Shown: positions 42,450-51,269, numbered from the stretch's first letter. The stretch is DNA of 64,000 nucleotides from CAIRDP01 sp037138335 (GCA_037138335.1 JBAXIO010000004.1:124001-188000), one strand, 5' to 3'. The notes: a model not told the origin generated them from the sequence alone. Numbers and translations are program-made.

Positions 42450-43615
42450 AATCCGCCAGCATGTTCAAACCGGGTATCATAGAAAAAATCAGGCAGGTCC
42501 GCACTCCGTTTTACTACTACGATATGGAAGTGCTGAATGCCACAATCCAGCGCTGCACCATGGAAGCAGTCCGTTATGGTTATCATCTGCACTATGCCCT
42601 GAAAGCCAACTCCAACCCGGGGATCCTGAAGATCATCAGCAGTGCCGGTTTCGGGGCCGATTGCGTAAGCGGGAATGAAGTGAAAGCAGCGCTTGAATAT
42701 GGTTTCCAGGCAAACAGGATAGTGTTTGCAGGTGTCGGCAAAACAGATGATGAACTGCAGCTGGCTTTGCATCACGGTATCCAAAGCATAAACGTGGAAT
42801 CCATACAGGAAATGGAAGTGATCAATAACCTGGCTTCCGGCATGGGTGTCAAAGCCCGGGTTTCGCTCCGCATCATTCCCAATGTGGATGCCCATACCCA
42901 CAGGTACATCACAACCGGTCTTGAAGAAAATAAATTCGGCATCCTTCCCTGGCAGTTTGACACTGTGCTTGAGAAACTCGGTTCCCTTGACAGTCTTGAA
43001 CTTCAGGGGCTGCATTTCCATATTGGTTCACAGATCACCGACCTGGCTGTGTTTAAAAGCCTTTGCGAGCGTGTAAATGAGATCAATGCCTGGTTTATGG
43101 AACAGGGGTATCTTACGGATATCATTAATGTCGGGGGCGGACTGGGGGTTGATTACAGCCAGCCGGATAAATGCAGCATCCCTGATTTTGCATCATATTT
43201 CGGAATTTTTCACGATCTGATCGAATTACAGGGCCGGCAGCAGCTTCATTTTGAACCCGGCCGTGCCATAGTGGCCCAATGCGGCAGCCTGATCACAAGG
43301 GTGCTCTTTGTAAAAGAAGGAGTGAACACCCGTTTTGCTATTGTCGACGCAGGCATGAACGACCTGCTAAGACCTGCGCTCTACCAGAGTTACCATAAGA
43401 TAGAGAACCTGACCTCCACAGGTGAAAAACGGAAATATGACGTCGTTGGTCCGGTTTGCGAGTCTTCCGATTGTTTTGGGAAAGCAGTTATTTTGCCCGA
43501 AACCAGGAGGGGCGACCTCATCGCAATCCGTTCGGCCGGTGCATACGGGCAAACCATGGCTTCCCGTTACAATCTCAGGGACCTGGCGGGAGAAATTTAT
43601 TCCGATGAACTTTGA
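42446..43615 (+). CDS. lysA: Diaminopimelate decarboxylase
   Basis: 389 residues. PLP-binding Lys53 in HYALKANSNPG, the PLP phosphate-binding GGGLGVDY (about 230-237), HFEPGRAIVA (about 269-278) and the C-terminal DAGMNDLLRPALY and VCESSD (active-site Cys) blocks are intact. Decarboxylates meso-diaminopimelate to L-lysine. Shares ATGA with the lysC stop. Related arginine/ornithine decarboxylases lack the DLLRPALY signature, so this call is firm. Confidence 0.94.
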   Translation: MKSASMFKPGIIEKIRQVRTPFYYYDMEVLNATIQRCTMEAVRYGYHLHYALKANSNPGILKIISSAGFGADCVSGNEVKAALEYGFQANRIVFAGVGKTDDELQLALHHGIQSINVESIQEMEVINNLASGMGVKARVSLRIIPNVDAHTHRYITTGLEENKFGILPWQFDTVLEKLGSLDSLELQGLHFHIGSQITDLAVFKSLCERVNEINAWFMEQGYLTDIINVGGGLGVDYSQPDKCSIPDFASYFGIFHDLIELQGRQQLHFEPGRAIVAQCGSLITRVLFVKEGVNTRFAIVDAGMNDLLRPALYQSYHKIENLTSTGEKRKYDVVGPVCESSDCFGKAVILPETRRGDLIAIRSAGAYGQTMASRYNLRDLAGEIYSDEL

Positions 43616-43618
43616 TTA

Positions 43619-43702
43619 CTGGCAAAGGGATACAGGATGCGGGATGCGGGTTGCATGTTACCTGATATCCCGTGTCGCGTATCCTGCATCTTGCATCCCA
43701 AA
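43619..43702. repeat. Inverted GGATGCR array between convergent genes
   Basis: GGATACA, GGATGCG, GGATGCG on the left and the reverse-complement GTATCCT, GCATCTT, GCATCCC on the right, joined by a short centre near 43660. The two halves can pair into a long imperfect hairpin between the 3' ends of lysA and the barrel protein gene. Confidence 0.75.
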
Positions 43703-43704
43703 TC

Positions 43705-44322
43705 CTATTTCCCGAACCTGTAGGCAATATACAGGCCGGCTCCTGCTGTGGCCAGGTTAAAATTAAAATGGTTGTTTGTAACAGTATATTCCGTCGGCTC
43801 TTTATATTTTGTGATGTCCTTAACATATGAGACAGTCGGATTGATCTCGGCTCCAAATACCAGGTGGTCTTTTAAAATATAGTTCAACCCGAAAATAAAC
43901 GAAATTCCGGGATAGAGGGCTGTTTCTGTATTTTCATTACTGGTTGTTCCATTCAAGGTCTGGGTATAATGGATATATTGATAACTTAATCCTGCTTCCG
44001 CACCCAGCAAGAGCGAGAATGTGCTGAACAAGGGAACCTTGCTGTCAAATCCAATACGAAAACCCGCCCCATATCCGGTTTGCTTTAATTTTGAACTGTC
44101 ACTGTTTCGTTGGCTGGAAGAATTTGACGAAAATAGGTTCATGGAAAGCAGGCTGACCCTTAACATGGTCTTTTCACCGCCGTATTTATACCTCAATCCA
44201 AAATTGTTGAGGTTGGAGAAAATGATACCGAATTCATGGTATCTCAGGGATGGTGTTTCCTGTGCAATGACCTGGCTGGTCAGGCATCCTGACAGCGCGA
44301 TAAGGATAAGCAGTTTTTTCAT
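43705..44322 (-). CDS. Outer-membrane beta-barrel protein of unknown function
   Basis: 205 residues from the ATG at 44322, chosen because a signal peptide starts exactly there (MKKLLILIALSGCLTSQVIAQ). The mature part alternates hydrophobic and polar residues in strand-like blocks and ends in ...AYRFGK, consistent with a small eight-stranded barrel. I cannot name a subfamily. It is the last of three minus-strand envelope genes (45498 to 43705). Confidence 0.7.
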   Translation of the reverse strand: MKKLLILIALSGCLTSQVIAQETPSLRYHEFGIIFSNLNNFGLRYKYGGEKTMLRVSLLSMNLFSSNSSSQRNSDSSKLKQTGYGAGFRIGFDSKVPLFSTFSLLLGAEAGLSYQYIHYTQTLNGTTSNENTETALYPGISFIFGLNYILKDHLVFGAEINPTVSYVKDITKYKEPTEYTVTNNHFNFNLATAGAGLYIAYRFGK

Positions 44323-44366
44323 ATGATTTGTGTTTGGGTTTTTCTTTTGGGATTGTTCATTGTTCC

Positions 44367-44903
44367 TCATCTGTCATACAATGGAAAAACCGGCATATCC
44401 AATACCTTTAGTTTCCATCTTGGCCCTATCTTCATCCTCTCCCTTGACAAGGAAAGGCTGATAATGCCAACCCCCAGGAAAGGAAGCGTAAGATAGGCCA
44501 TATCGGGCGTGAAAACCTGCTCGTTATTCACGAGGTGGTTGATCGTTATTACACCAAAAGTAACCCCGGCAAAAATCATGCAGTAAATTCCGACTTTTCG
44601 CGGGAACTTATAACTTTTATACACAAATTTGACATTTTCATAAGGAATAGTGATGGGGATATAAGTTTGCAGGGTGAGATTCTTTTCGCCTATATCCCAG
44701 AGATGCCCTACAAGAAAAGTGTCGGGTTTGATTGTCCTGACCTGGAATTTATCCTCCACCTTGAAGAAGAATTTCCTTCTGGACCCAACTTTCTCAAGAA
44801 GCAGGGTTTTCTGCGGCAGTGCTTCGGCTATGAACAAGAAGATGAAGCTCCAGAAGACCAGGACTTTCAGAAAACAGATCATTAACGGTACCTTAAAAGG
44901 CAT
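44367..44903 (-). CDS. Membrane-associated protein of unknown function
   Basis: 178 residues. N-terminal hydrophobic segment (about 8-29) that may be a signal peptide, a beta-rich middle with FKVEDKFQVRTIKPDTFLVG, then two hydrophobic segments (about 105-121 and 136-153). I do not recognise the family. It starts 1 bp after the stop of the upstream barrel protein gene, so it is translated from the same mRNA; a shared envelope role is plausible. Confidence 0.6.
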   Translation of the reverse strand: MPFKVPLMICFLKVLVFWSFIFLFIAEALPQKTLLLEKVGSRRKFFFKVEDKFQVRTIKPDTFLVGHLWDIGEKNLTLQTYIPITIPYENVKFVYKSYKFPRKVGIYCMIFAGVTFGVITINHLVNNEQVFTPDMAYLTLPFLGVGIISLSLSRERMKIGPRWKLKVLDMPVFPLYDR

Positions 44904-44904
44904 C

Positions 44905-45498
44905 CTATTGTCCGAATTTAATGCTTACCCCAAGATTTATAATAGACAAGGTCCCTATGCCGAATTCGCCGCAGAAAGCCCCTCCCCTTCCAACCCTGAA
45001 ACCGAGAAGGGTAAGCTGGGCTGCCGGTGCCAGTTCCTGCTTGCTGCTGGAGCCGGTACCTCCTGAACCTGACTCGCTGTAATAATCCATTGCCACACCT
45101 ATTGCAATACCCGAGTACATGGCGAATGTAGGCTTGTTAAGGTATTGGAATTTGATCCTCGCGAGGGCCTGTAAATAATTATAATTCTTGGTGCTGTTCG
45201 AATTAATGTTATACTTTGCAGAGATAGGCGTATATGCGATCTGGAATCCAACGCCTATTATTTTGTTCATGGACCGGGTATAACCCAGAATGAATGTGCC
45301 GATACCGGTATAAGACCAGTTAGTGCCAGAATTCATGTTTATGTAATAATACAGGGAGCCCATCCCGTAAGTGACATAAACCTCATTAAGAAGGTCTTTC
45401 TGATGAGGTTTCTCCTTTATTGCAGCCTGTTCCGTCTGGGCGAACAGCATACCGCTGAAGAGGAACAGGATCACTAAAGTGAATAATGCTTTTTTCAT
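44905..45498 (-). CDS. Outer-membrane beta-barrel protein
   Basis: 197 residues with signal peptide MKKALFTLVILFLFSGMLFAQ. Mature part has repeated strand-like blocks (GIGTFILGYTRS, IGVGFQIAYTPIS, YSGIAIGVAMDYY) and ends with ISIKFGQ-type terminal strand carrying aromatic/hydrophobic alternation. Probably an outer-membrane barrel of unknown function; heads a three-gene run with the two following minus-strand genes. Confidence 0.72.
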   Translation of the reverse strand: MKKALFTLVILFLFSGMLFAQTEQAAIKEKPHQKDLLNEVYVTYGMGSLYYYINMNSGTNWSYTGIGTFILGYTRSMNKIIGVGFQIAYTPISAKYNINSNSTKNYNYLQALARIKFQYLNKPTFAMYSGIAIGVAMDYYSESGSGGTGSSSKQELAPAAQLTLLGFRVGRGGAFCGEFGIGTLSIINLGVSIKFGQ

Positions 45499-45568
45499 GG
45501 CTTTATTTTTTAGGAATTATAATGCATTGTTGTATCAGGCTGTATCACAAATTTACATGAAAAATGTT

Positions 45569-45576
45569 TAAATTTG
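45569..45576 (+). promoter_or_regulatory. -7 promoter box of the exo/endonuclease-family gene
   Basis: TAAATTTG, exact consensus, 29 bp upstream of the ATG at 45606. Confidence 0.45.
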
Positions 45577-45605
45577 ATCGGGGATTTGAAATATAATTAT
45601 TCAAA

Positions 45606-46526
45606 ATGGGAGATTTTAGCAGAAGGAAGGGGATTTATTCAGGCTTGCTGCCGATGCCCGTAAGAACTTGTATGGTGGTCATGCTGCTGTCATTCATCCC
45701 CGGGTTGGCATCGGCCCAGGTCCCATTGAAAGTGATGACTTTCAATATCCGTTTTAACAACCCCTCCGACAGTATATATAACTGGGACCACAGGAAGAAT
45801 ATGGTCACAGGAATATTTCATAAACACAGCCCCGATATTGCAGGCCTTCAGGAGGCGCTGTATTCACAGCTGGGTGACCTGGAGGACTCCCTGAAAACCT
45901 ATACATGGTTCGGAGCCGGAAGGGATGACGGTCAGAAAGCAGGTGAATTTGCCCCCATTTTATATAAAACATCGAGGTTTATAAAGATCGATGGCGCCTG
46001 GTTCTGGCTTTCAAAGACCCCCGACATACCCGGATCCAGGTCATGGCATGCTGCCTGTACAAGGATTGTAACCTGGTTAATGCTCAGGGACAGGCAAAGC
46101 GGGCAGCTGTTTTTCTTCTTTAACACCCATTTCGACCATGCCAGCGAAGAAGCGAGGAGAGAGAGCGCAAAACTGCTCAGGAAAAAAATTGATGAAATAA
46201 CATCGGGAAGAACGGTTATTGTTAGCGGGGATTTTAACTCCACCTCCTCCGACCAGGCATACAAACTGCTAACCGATAAATCCTCCCCCGGCTTCCTCAC
46301 AGATACCAGGGCTTCACTTCCCGATACAGTCAAAGAACCCGCTTATTCCTTCATAGGTTTTCCGTATCAACCCGAAGAAGGGAATCTCATCGATTTCATA
46401 TTCACACGGAATGCGCCCTTATGGAAAGTTGGCAGTTACCATATCATTACCGATAACCGGGATGGATTATACCCATCAGACCATCTGCCGGTTGCTGTTG
46501 AATTTTTAGTGGGAAAATTAAAATAA
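45606..46526 (+). CDS. Secreted endonuclease/exonuclease/phosphatase family protein
   Basis: 306 residues. Hydrophobic N-terminus ending ASAQ (about 22-39) looks like a signal peptide; an ATG at 45654 (MPVRTC) would place it at the extreme N-terminus and is a reasonable alternative start. EEP motifs: VMTFNIRF (about 44-51), DIAGLQEAL (metal-binding Glu), NTHFDHAS, VSGDFNST and the final SDHLPV. The family includes DNases, phosphodiesterases and sphingomyelinases; secretion and DUF-like spacing fit the Bacteroidota periplasmic phosphodiesterases. Substrate unknown. Confidence 0.85.
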   Translation: MGDFSRRKGIYSGLLPMPVRTCMVVMLLSFIPGLASAQVPLKVMTFNIRFNNPSDSIYNWDHRKNMVTGIFHKHSPDIAGLQEALYSQLGDLEDSLKTYTWFGAGRDDGQKAGEFAPILYKTSRFIKIDGAWFWLSKTPDIPGSRSWHAACTRIVTWLMLRDRQSGQLFFFFNTHFDHASEEARRESAKLLRKKIDEITSGRTVIVSGDFNSTSSDQAYKLLTDKSSPGFLTDTRASLPDTVKEPAYSFIGFPYQPEEGNLIDFIFTRNAPLWKVGSYHIITDNRDGLYPSDHLPVAVEFLVGKLK

Positions 46527-46568
46527 ACATTATTCAACTCACTTGTAGAAATTTGGTGCCTGTTTCTC

Positions 46569-46576
46569 TATCTTTG
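46569..46576 (+). promoter_or_regulatory. -7 promoter box of the AsmA-like gene
   Basis: TATCTTTG, exact consensus, 22 bp upstream of the ATG at 46599. Confidence 0.55.
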
Positions 46577-46598
46577 CCCTTCGCAATATCCTTATTCC

Positions 46599-49532
46599 AT
46601 GAAAAAAGCTTTTAAAATTTCCGGCATCTGCCTGGGGGCTATCTTACTGCTCCTTGTGATCATGTTTTTTCTTCCTTTTATCTTCCAGGATAAATTCGCC
46701 AGCATAATTAAAACCACGGCGAATAAAACCCTTAAAACCGAAGTAAATTTTTCGGCCATGGATGTTTCATTCTTTACTTTCTTCCCAAATCTCACTATCA
46801 CGCTTACCGATTTCTCCCTGAAATCGTCAGCCCCGTTTAACAGCGACACCCTTATCAGGGCAAAGGATATCTCGTTCGGGGTGAACCTCTGGAGCGTTTT
46901 CAAAGGTCCGCTGAAAATCACAAGGGTTTATATTGTTAAAGGGAAGGTCGTGCTGCAGTACAATGAAAAAGGGGCTTCAAATTTCGACGTCTATGCTTCC
47001 GCCACCGATACTGTTAAGAAAAAAGAGCCAACGCCATCCGGCGAAGCCGAAATTAAAATAGAATCCATTGCATTTATAAAAACCGATTTCATTTATTCGG
47101 ATGCTTCAATTCCCCTGAAAATAACTGCCCGTGGGATCAATTACAGGGGGAAAAGCAAAATCAGCAAGGATATCCTGAAACTCGCGTCAAATGTACAGAT
47201 CGAATCACTCGACCTGGAATACGATCATGTGACTTACCTGAAAGACAAACCTGTCAAGGCAAAGCTGGTTACATCCATCAACATCAATTCGCTCGACATG
47301 AAGTTCGAGAAGAACGACCTCACCATTAAGAACATCCCATTCGAGTTCAGGGGAGAATTCGGTTTCAAAAAAGAAGGGTATGAACTTTTCCTTTCCCTGT
47401 TCTCGGGGTATAACGATGAATATATAAGCGGTTCACTGCGGATGATCAGCACCAAAAAGCTATGGATAGCCGCAAAAGCCGATGTTAATATGAACCTGAG
47501 GAACTGGGGGCTGGGATTTGGCATGAAGGGCGTTGAATTAAAAGGCATCTATTCACTGAAGTTTGATGCCCAGGGCGACTATTTCACCGGCAGGGATCCG
47601 AAAGGCAGAAGTCATGATACGGTCATCCTGAGCATCCCGAACTTCAACCTGGTTTCAACCCTTAAAGACGGATTTATCAGGTACAAAGAATATCCCCAGG
47701 CCCTGAGCGGCATCACCGCTAAATTAACCGCTTCCTGCAAGGACCATGATTACCGCTCGGTCAAAGTGAGCCTTGATGACCTTAAAGCCGGGTTCCTGAA
47801 AAATAAGATCGAAGGATATTTCAGGCTGAACGGCCTGAAGGACCTGCCTGTTGAAGGGAGTATCAAAACCAGTGTGAACCTCGCTGAAATGAGGCAGCTT
47901 ATTCCCATCGACAGTCTCGACTTCGGAGGGGTTATCGATCTCAGTCTCGATATAAAAGGAAAGTATGCCCCCGGGAAAAAGCTTTTCCCCATGACCATAC
48001 TCAACGTAAAACTCAGCGACGGGGATATCCAGACGAAATACTACCCCCACCCTGTCGACAGGATCAACATGCTGCTCATTGTTACCAATACCTCCGGGAA
48101 ACTGTCCGACACCAGGGTCTTACTGGATCCGTTTTCATTCAGGTTTGAGGGGAAGCCCTTTGAAGTCAGGGCTACCCTGAGCAACCCCGATAACATCAGC
48201 TATGACATCATTTCTAAAGGCTCTGTTGACCTGTCGAGGGTATACAAAGTATTTGCGCGCAAAGGGATGGACCTCGGCGGATATATAGAAACCGACCTGA
48301 AACTCAAAGGCAGCCAGGGCGATGCCATGGCAGGCCGTATCGACAAACTGTCCAATTCGGGACGACTTACGCTGCGTAATATCGCTTTTACATCGGAATA
48401 CCTGCCCAAACCTTTCATGATTAAATCGGGCGTTTTCCGTTTCGACCAGGACAAAGTATGGTTTGAAAAATTCGATGGCCGTTACGGGGCTTCGGATATC
48501 ATGATGGATGGGCATCTGAGCAATGTTATTAATTATGTGCTTTCCGATAAACAAAAACTGAAGGGCAGTTTTAATTTCAATTCCGATTATCTGCTGGTGG
48601 ATGAGTTTATCCCCGGAGCGGGAAGCGGGAAGCGGGAAGCAGGGAGCAGGGAACCGGAGAAGGGATCACCAGTAACCAGTCCCCAGTCACCGGCCAAGGC
48701 TCAAGGCACAGGCGTGATAATTATCCCTGAGAACCTGGAGATCGGATTGAAAGCCAACCTTAAAAAGGTGGGTTACGCCAAACTCGAGATCCATGATCTC
48801 AGCGCTGCCGTGGAAGTCAAAAAGGGCATGCTGCTCCTCAAGGACATGAAGTTTGACCTGATAGGCTGCAAGGTAGCCATGGATGCAACTTACGGAAGCA
48901 TCAGCCCGACCAGGGCCTTTTTCGATTTTCATATCTCGGCCAATGATTTCGATATCAAGCGGGCTTATAACGAAGTTGAGATGTTCAGGAACCTTTCCAC
49001 ATCAGCAGGTAAATGCGAAGGCATTGTTTCCCTCGATTACAACCTCAAAGGGGAACTGGATGCAGGAATGAACCCGGTGTATCCCTCACTTTCAGGAGGA
49101 GGCTTGCTCAGCCTGAAAAAGATCAAGGTGTTGGGGTTGAAGCTGTTTACCGATATGAGCAAGAACCTGCAGAAGGAAAAGATCAAAGATCCCAATCTTT
49201 CAAAAGTCGACCTTAAGACAACCATAAAAAACAATGTGATCTCCCTGGAAAAAACAAAAATGAAGATCTCCGGGTTCAGGCTCAGGATCGCCGGGGAATC
49301 AAATTTCAACGGAAGTCTCAGTGCAAAAGCCAGGCTGGGGCTCCCCCCCCTGGGTATCATCGGGATCAACATGAGGGTTCTGGGGACCATGGATAATCTC
49401 AGGTTCAAATACGGGAAAGGAAGCGGGGACGAGGATGTTGACGAGACCCAGTACAGCGATGAGATCCCGAAAGACATCCTGAATAAGATCAAGAGTGCCA
49501 AGGAAGAGGATCTCAAAGATGAGCCACAGTAA
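46599..49532 (+). CDS. AsmA-like envelope protein
   Basis: 977 residues. N-terminal membrane anchor (about 7-29), then a long repetitive beta-groove region: the N-terminal block (TEVNFSAMDVSFFTFFPNLTITLTDFSL) is typical of AsmA, and later repeats (about 380-660 and 720-900) match the C-terminal AsmA/TamB-like layout. AsmA-like proteins are thought to bridge the periplasm and move phospholipid to the outer membrane. A translated 7-mer array (residues about 673-701) interrupts the groove. The last codons (EEDLKDEPQ) are duplicated in the downstream non-coding sequence. Confidence 0.85.
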   Translation: MKKAFKISGICLGAILLLLVIMFFLPFIFQDKFASIIKTTANKTLKTEVNFSAMDVSFFTFFPNLTITLTDFSLKSSAPFNSDTLIRAKDISFGVNLWSVFKGPLKITRVYIVKGKVVLQYNEKGASNFDVYASATDTVKKKEPTPSGEAEIKIESIAFIKTDFIYSDASIPLKITARGINYRGKSKISKDILKLASNVQIESLDLEYDHVTYLKDKPVKAKLVTSININSLDMKFEKNDLTIKNIPFEFRGEFGFKKEGYELFLSLFSGYNDEYISGSLRMISTKKLWIAAKADVNMNLRNWGLGFGMKGVELKGIYSLKFDAQGDYFTGRDPKGRSHDTVILSIPNFNLVSTLKDGFIRYKEYPQALSGITAKLTASCKDHDYRSVKVSLDDLKAGFLKNKIEGYFRLNGLKDLPVEGSIKTSVNLAEMRQLIPIDSLDFGGVIDLSLDIKGKYAPGKKLFPMTILNVKLSDGDIQTKYYPHPVDRINMLLIVTNTSGKLSDTRVLLDPFSFRFEGKPFEVRATLSNPDNISYDIISKGSVDLSRVYKVFARKGMDLGGYIETDLKLKGSQGDAMAGRIDKLSNSGRLTLRNIAFTSEYLPKPFMIKSGVFRFDQDKVWFEKFDGRYGASDIMMDGHLSNVINYVLSDKQKLKGSFNFNSDYLLVDEFIPGAGSGKREAGSREPEKGSPVTSPQSPAKAQGTGVIIIPENLEIGLKANLKKVGYAKLEIHDLSAAVEVKKGMLLLKDMKFDLIGCKVAMDATYGSISPTRAFFDFHISANDFDIKRAYNEVEMFRNLSTSAGKCEGIVSLDYNLKGELDAGMNPVYPSLSGGGLLSLKKIKVLGLKLFTDMSKNLQKEKIKDPNLSKVDLKTTIKNNVISLEKTKMKISGFRLRIAGESNFNGSLSAKARLGLPPLGIIGINMRVLGTMDNLRFKYGKGSGDEDVDETQYSDEIPKDILNKIKSAKEEDLKDEPQ
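48617..48700 (+). repeat. Translated 7-mer array in the AsmA-like gene
   Basis: GGAAGCG x3, then GGAAGCA, GGGAGCA, GGGAACC, followed by GTAACCA/GTCCCCA/GTCACCG units of the CAGTCAC family. Two unit families are joined in one array. Read in frame as a Gly/Ser/Glu/Pro-rich loop. Confidence 0.82.
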
Positions 49533-49614
49533 TTAAAAGGCTTTCGATCGACAGATAAGGAAGAGGACCTCAAAGACGAGCCCCGGTAAAAAACGGCTTT
49601 CGAAAGGCAGATCA
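49501..49614 (+). repeat. 57-bp imperfect tandem duplication over the AsmA-like gene's stop
   Basis: Copy 1 (49501-49557) covers the last codons and stop (KEEDLKDEPQ, TAA) plus the flank GGCTTTCGATC. Copy 2 (49558-49614) would read KEEDLKDEPR then TAA, with GGCTTTCGAAAG. Several substitutions are silent, which suggests copy 2 may once have been coding, or that both copies are old. Confidence 0.75.
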
Positions 49615-49641
49615 CGCCAAAGGCAAAGAACGGTATAGATT

Positions 49642-50109
49642 CTACTCTTCTTTCGGCCTGGATGCCCTGTACAGAAGTATGTAAAACCAGACGTTATAAA
49701 GCATCAGGAAAAAAAACAGGTTCGCAGTCATCACCATAAGGAATCCCCAGCCATATATGAACAGCAGACAAAAGAGCAAGATGGCCGAATGGGCATACAT
49801 AGAATAAACAAAGGATCTTGTCCTCAGGGCCCAGATCTTTTCAGTTTCGTTCTTAAACCTCGAAAAGGCCAGAAAAAACAAACCCAGCAGCAGGGTGGTG
49901 CCGCAGATCTCCTCGCTGATGTTGTTTGTGATCACACGGAATTCGGAAGTCTGCAGATAGGATGCATAAACAACAAAGACTTTAGCTTCGAGGAATTCGG
50001 GCTTGATCCCATATCCGAACCTGATGACTGTGAATACCAGCCCTGCAATTGTAAGTATAATGCCGATGTACCTGAAATATCGTGGAAGCAATATTTTTGA
50101 ATTATCCAT
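49642..50109 (-). CDS. Four-helix membrane protein of unknown function
   Basis: 155 residues from ATG 50109 (MDNSKILLPRYFRYIG); a longer in-frame reading to 50322 would cross the divergent Cache gene's promoter and is rejected. Four membrane segments (about 13-31, 55-78 region, 95-115, 120-145). Family not recognised. It is divergent from the double-Cache gene, with an exact -7 box at 50141-50148; whether the two are functionally linked is unknown. Confidence 0.6.
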   Translation of the reverse strand: MDNSKILLPRYFRYIGIILTIAGLVFTVIRFGYGIKPEFLEAKVFVVYASYLQTSEFRVITNNISEEICGTTLLLGLFFLAFSRFKNETEKIWALRTRSFVYSMYAHSAILLFCLLFIYGWGFLMVMTANLFFFLMLYNVWFYILLYRASRPKEE

Positions 50110-50140
50110 AGGGTAGGGATTATTGAATTTTAACCGGCAG

Positions 50141-50148
50141 CAAAAGTA
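50141..50148 (-). promoter_or_regulatory. -7 promoter box of the four-helix membrane protein gene
   Basis: TACTTTTG on the minus strand, exact consensus, 31 bp upstream of the ATG at 50109. Confidence 0.5.
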
Positions 50149-50157
50149 CCTAAAAAT

Positions 50158-50188
50158 TTGACTTTCACCTCTATTTCTCTTATATTTA
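50158..50188 (+). promoter_or_regulatory. Promoter of the double-Cache gene
   Basis: -33 TTG (50158-50160), 20 bp, -7 TATATTTA (50181-50188; one mismatch at the last base), 19 bp before the ATG. Confidence 0.45.
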
Positions 50189-50207
50189 CAGGGTAAATGC
50201 CCCTGCC

Positions 50208-51122
50208 ATGAAAGCCAGATTCCTGATCCGGAGAAACGCCCTCCTTTTCCCGGCAGCCATGATCCTGCTGACCACCGGTATAGTTTGCCATACCAACGGG
50301 AAAGTATTCGCCCAGTCCTCAAAATACAAATTTGAAGAAACTATAAACCTCGTGAACCTGGTCAATGACGCGGCGGCGGAAGTTAACCGTAAAGGCGAAA
50401 ATGCATTTCATGAATTCATGAACAACGGCAGCCGTTGGAGGAGCGGTGAGACTTATGTCTTTGTTTGCGGGCTCAAAGGGGATATTTTCGTTCATGAAGA
50501 CCCGGCCCTGGTCGGGAAGAACGAATATGAGCTCAGGGATGTAAACGGCAAACCGATAGTGCAGTGGTTTATAAGGAAAGCCCTGGGCGTGGGGCAATGC
50601 GGCTGGACCCATTACGAATGGGTGAAACCCGGTAAAACCAGCCCTTCCTGGAAATCGACCTATATTAAGCTCGCCAAATCGCCATCCGGCACCATTTACG
50701 CTGTCGGGTCCGGGTTGTATAATATGCACATGGAAAAAGAATTTGCAATAGATGCAGTGAATGACGCCATGAGCCTGATCAGAACCATGGGAAAGGACGC
50801 CTTTCGCATACTCCGGGATACTGCATCTGAATTTGTTTACAAAGATACTTATGTGTTTGTGCTCGATTCCCTTTACAATACCCTCGTAAACCCTGCCGAC
50901 CCCGCTCTCGAGGGGAAAAACCAGAAAGACATGAAAGATCCCTCGGGTAAGCTTTTCATCCAGGATATAGTGAGAACCGCATTGGAAAACGGGCAGGGAT
51001 GGGTCGATTACCTTTGGCCAAAACCCGGTACAACAAAAGCAGTGCGCAAAGCTTCCTATGTCAAGAAAATGATCGTAAGGGGGGAGGTCTTTATCGTTGG
51101 CACCGGGGTATACCTTGACTAG
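50208..51122 (+). CDS. Secreted tandem Cache-domain protein
   Basis: 304 residues. Signal peptide (about 1-36, ending FAQ) and no other membrane segment, so periplasmic. Two sCache_2-like domains in tandem: about 45-170 (GETYVFVCGLKGDIFVHEDPALVGKNEYELRD ... GWTHYEW ... YAVGSGLY) and about 178-304 (KDTYVFVLDSLYNTLVNPADPALEGKNQKDMKD ... GWVDYLWPKPGTT ... FIVGTGVY). Cache domains bind small ligands in the sensor part of chemoreceptors and kinases; a soluble double-Cache protein with no signalling domain would be a ligand-binding component. It precedes the B12 sensor gene by 147 bp, but that gene has its own promoter. Confidence 0.85.
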   Translation: MKARFLIRRNALLFPAAMILLTTGIVCHTNGKVFAQSSKYKFEETINLVNLVNDAAAEVNRKGENAFHEFMNNGSRWRSGETYVFVCGLKGDIFVHEDPALVGKNEYELRDVNGKPIVQWFIRKALGVGQCGWTHYEWVKPGKTSPSWKSTYIKLAKSPSGTIYAVGSGLYNMHMEKEFAIDAVNDAMSLIRTMGKDAFRILRDTASEFVYKDTYVFVLDSLYNTLVNPADPALEGKNQKDMKDPSGKLFIQDIVRTALENGQGWVDYLWPKPGTTKAVRKASYVKKMIVRGEVFIVGTGVYLD

Positions 51123-51210
51123 ACTGTTAACAACCTATAGGTTCCTGATTTTCCTTTGCCTTACAGGCCGGGTCTTTGGTTGAAAAATTCTTTGCAATCC
51201 CTGAAAAAAC

Positions 51211-51240
51211 TTGCTTTTTCAGCTTGTTTTATTATATTTG
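51211..51240 (+). promoter_or_regulatory. Promoter of the cobalamin-sensor/histidine-kinase operon
   Basis: -33 TTG (51211-51213), exactly 19 bp, -7 TATATTTG (51233-51240, perfect). It lies 29 bp before the ATG at 51270 and inside any longer reading, so it fixes the start codon of the B12-binding protein. Confidence 0.7.
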
Positions 51241-51269
51241 TTAAGACTTCCATTGTTAAGCCATATAAT

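Noticed and set aside
42245..43021. Minus-strand 258-residue open frame over lysC/lysA
   Set aside because: It lies opposite two firmly identified enzymes and has no family features.
50110..50322. N-terminal extension of the four-helix membrane protein
   Set aside because: It would overlap the divergent Cache gene and its promoter; the -7 box at 50141 fits a start at 50109.
51156..51269. Earlier ATG for the cobalamin-binding protein
   Set aside because: A promoter with -33/-7 elements lies at 51211-51240 within that stretch, and the extension looks non-coding.
50110..51269. Cobalamin riboswitch before the B12-sensor or Cache genes
   Set aside because: The leaders are too short and no B12-box-like sequence is visible.
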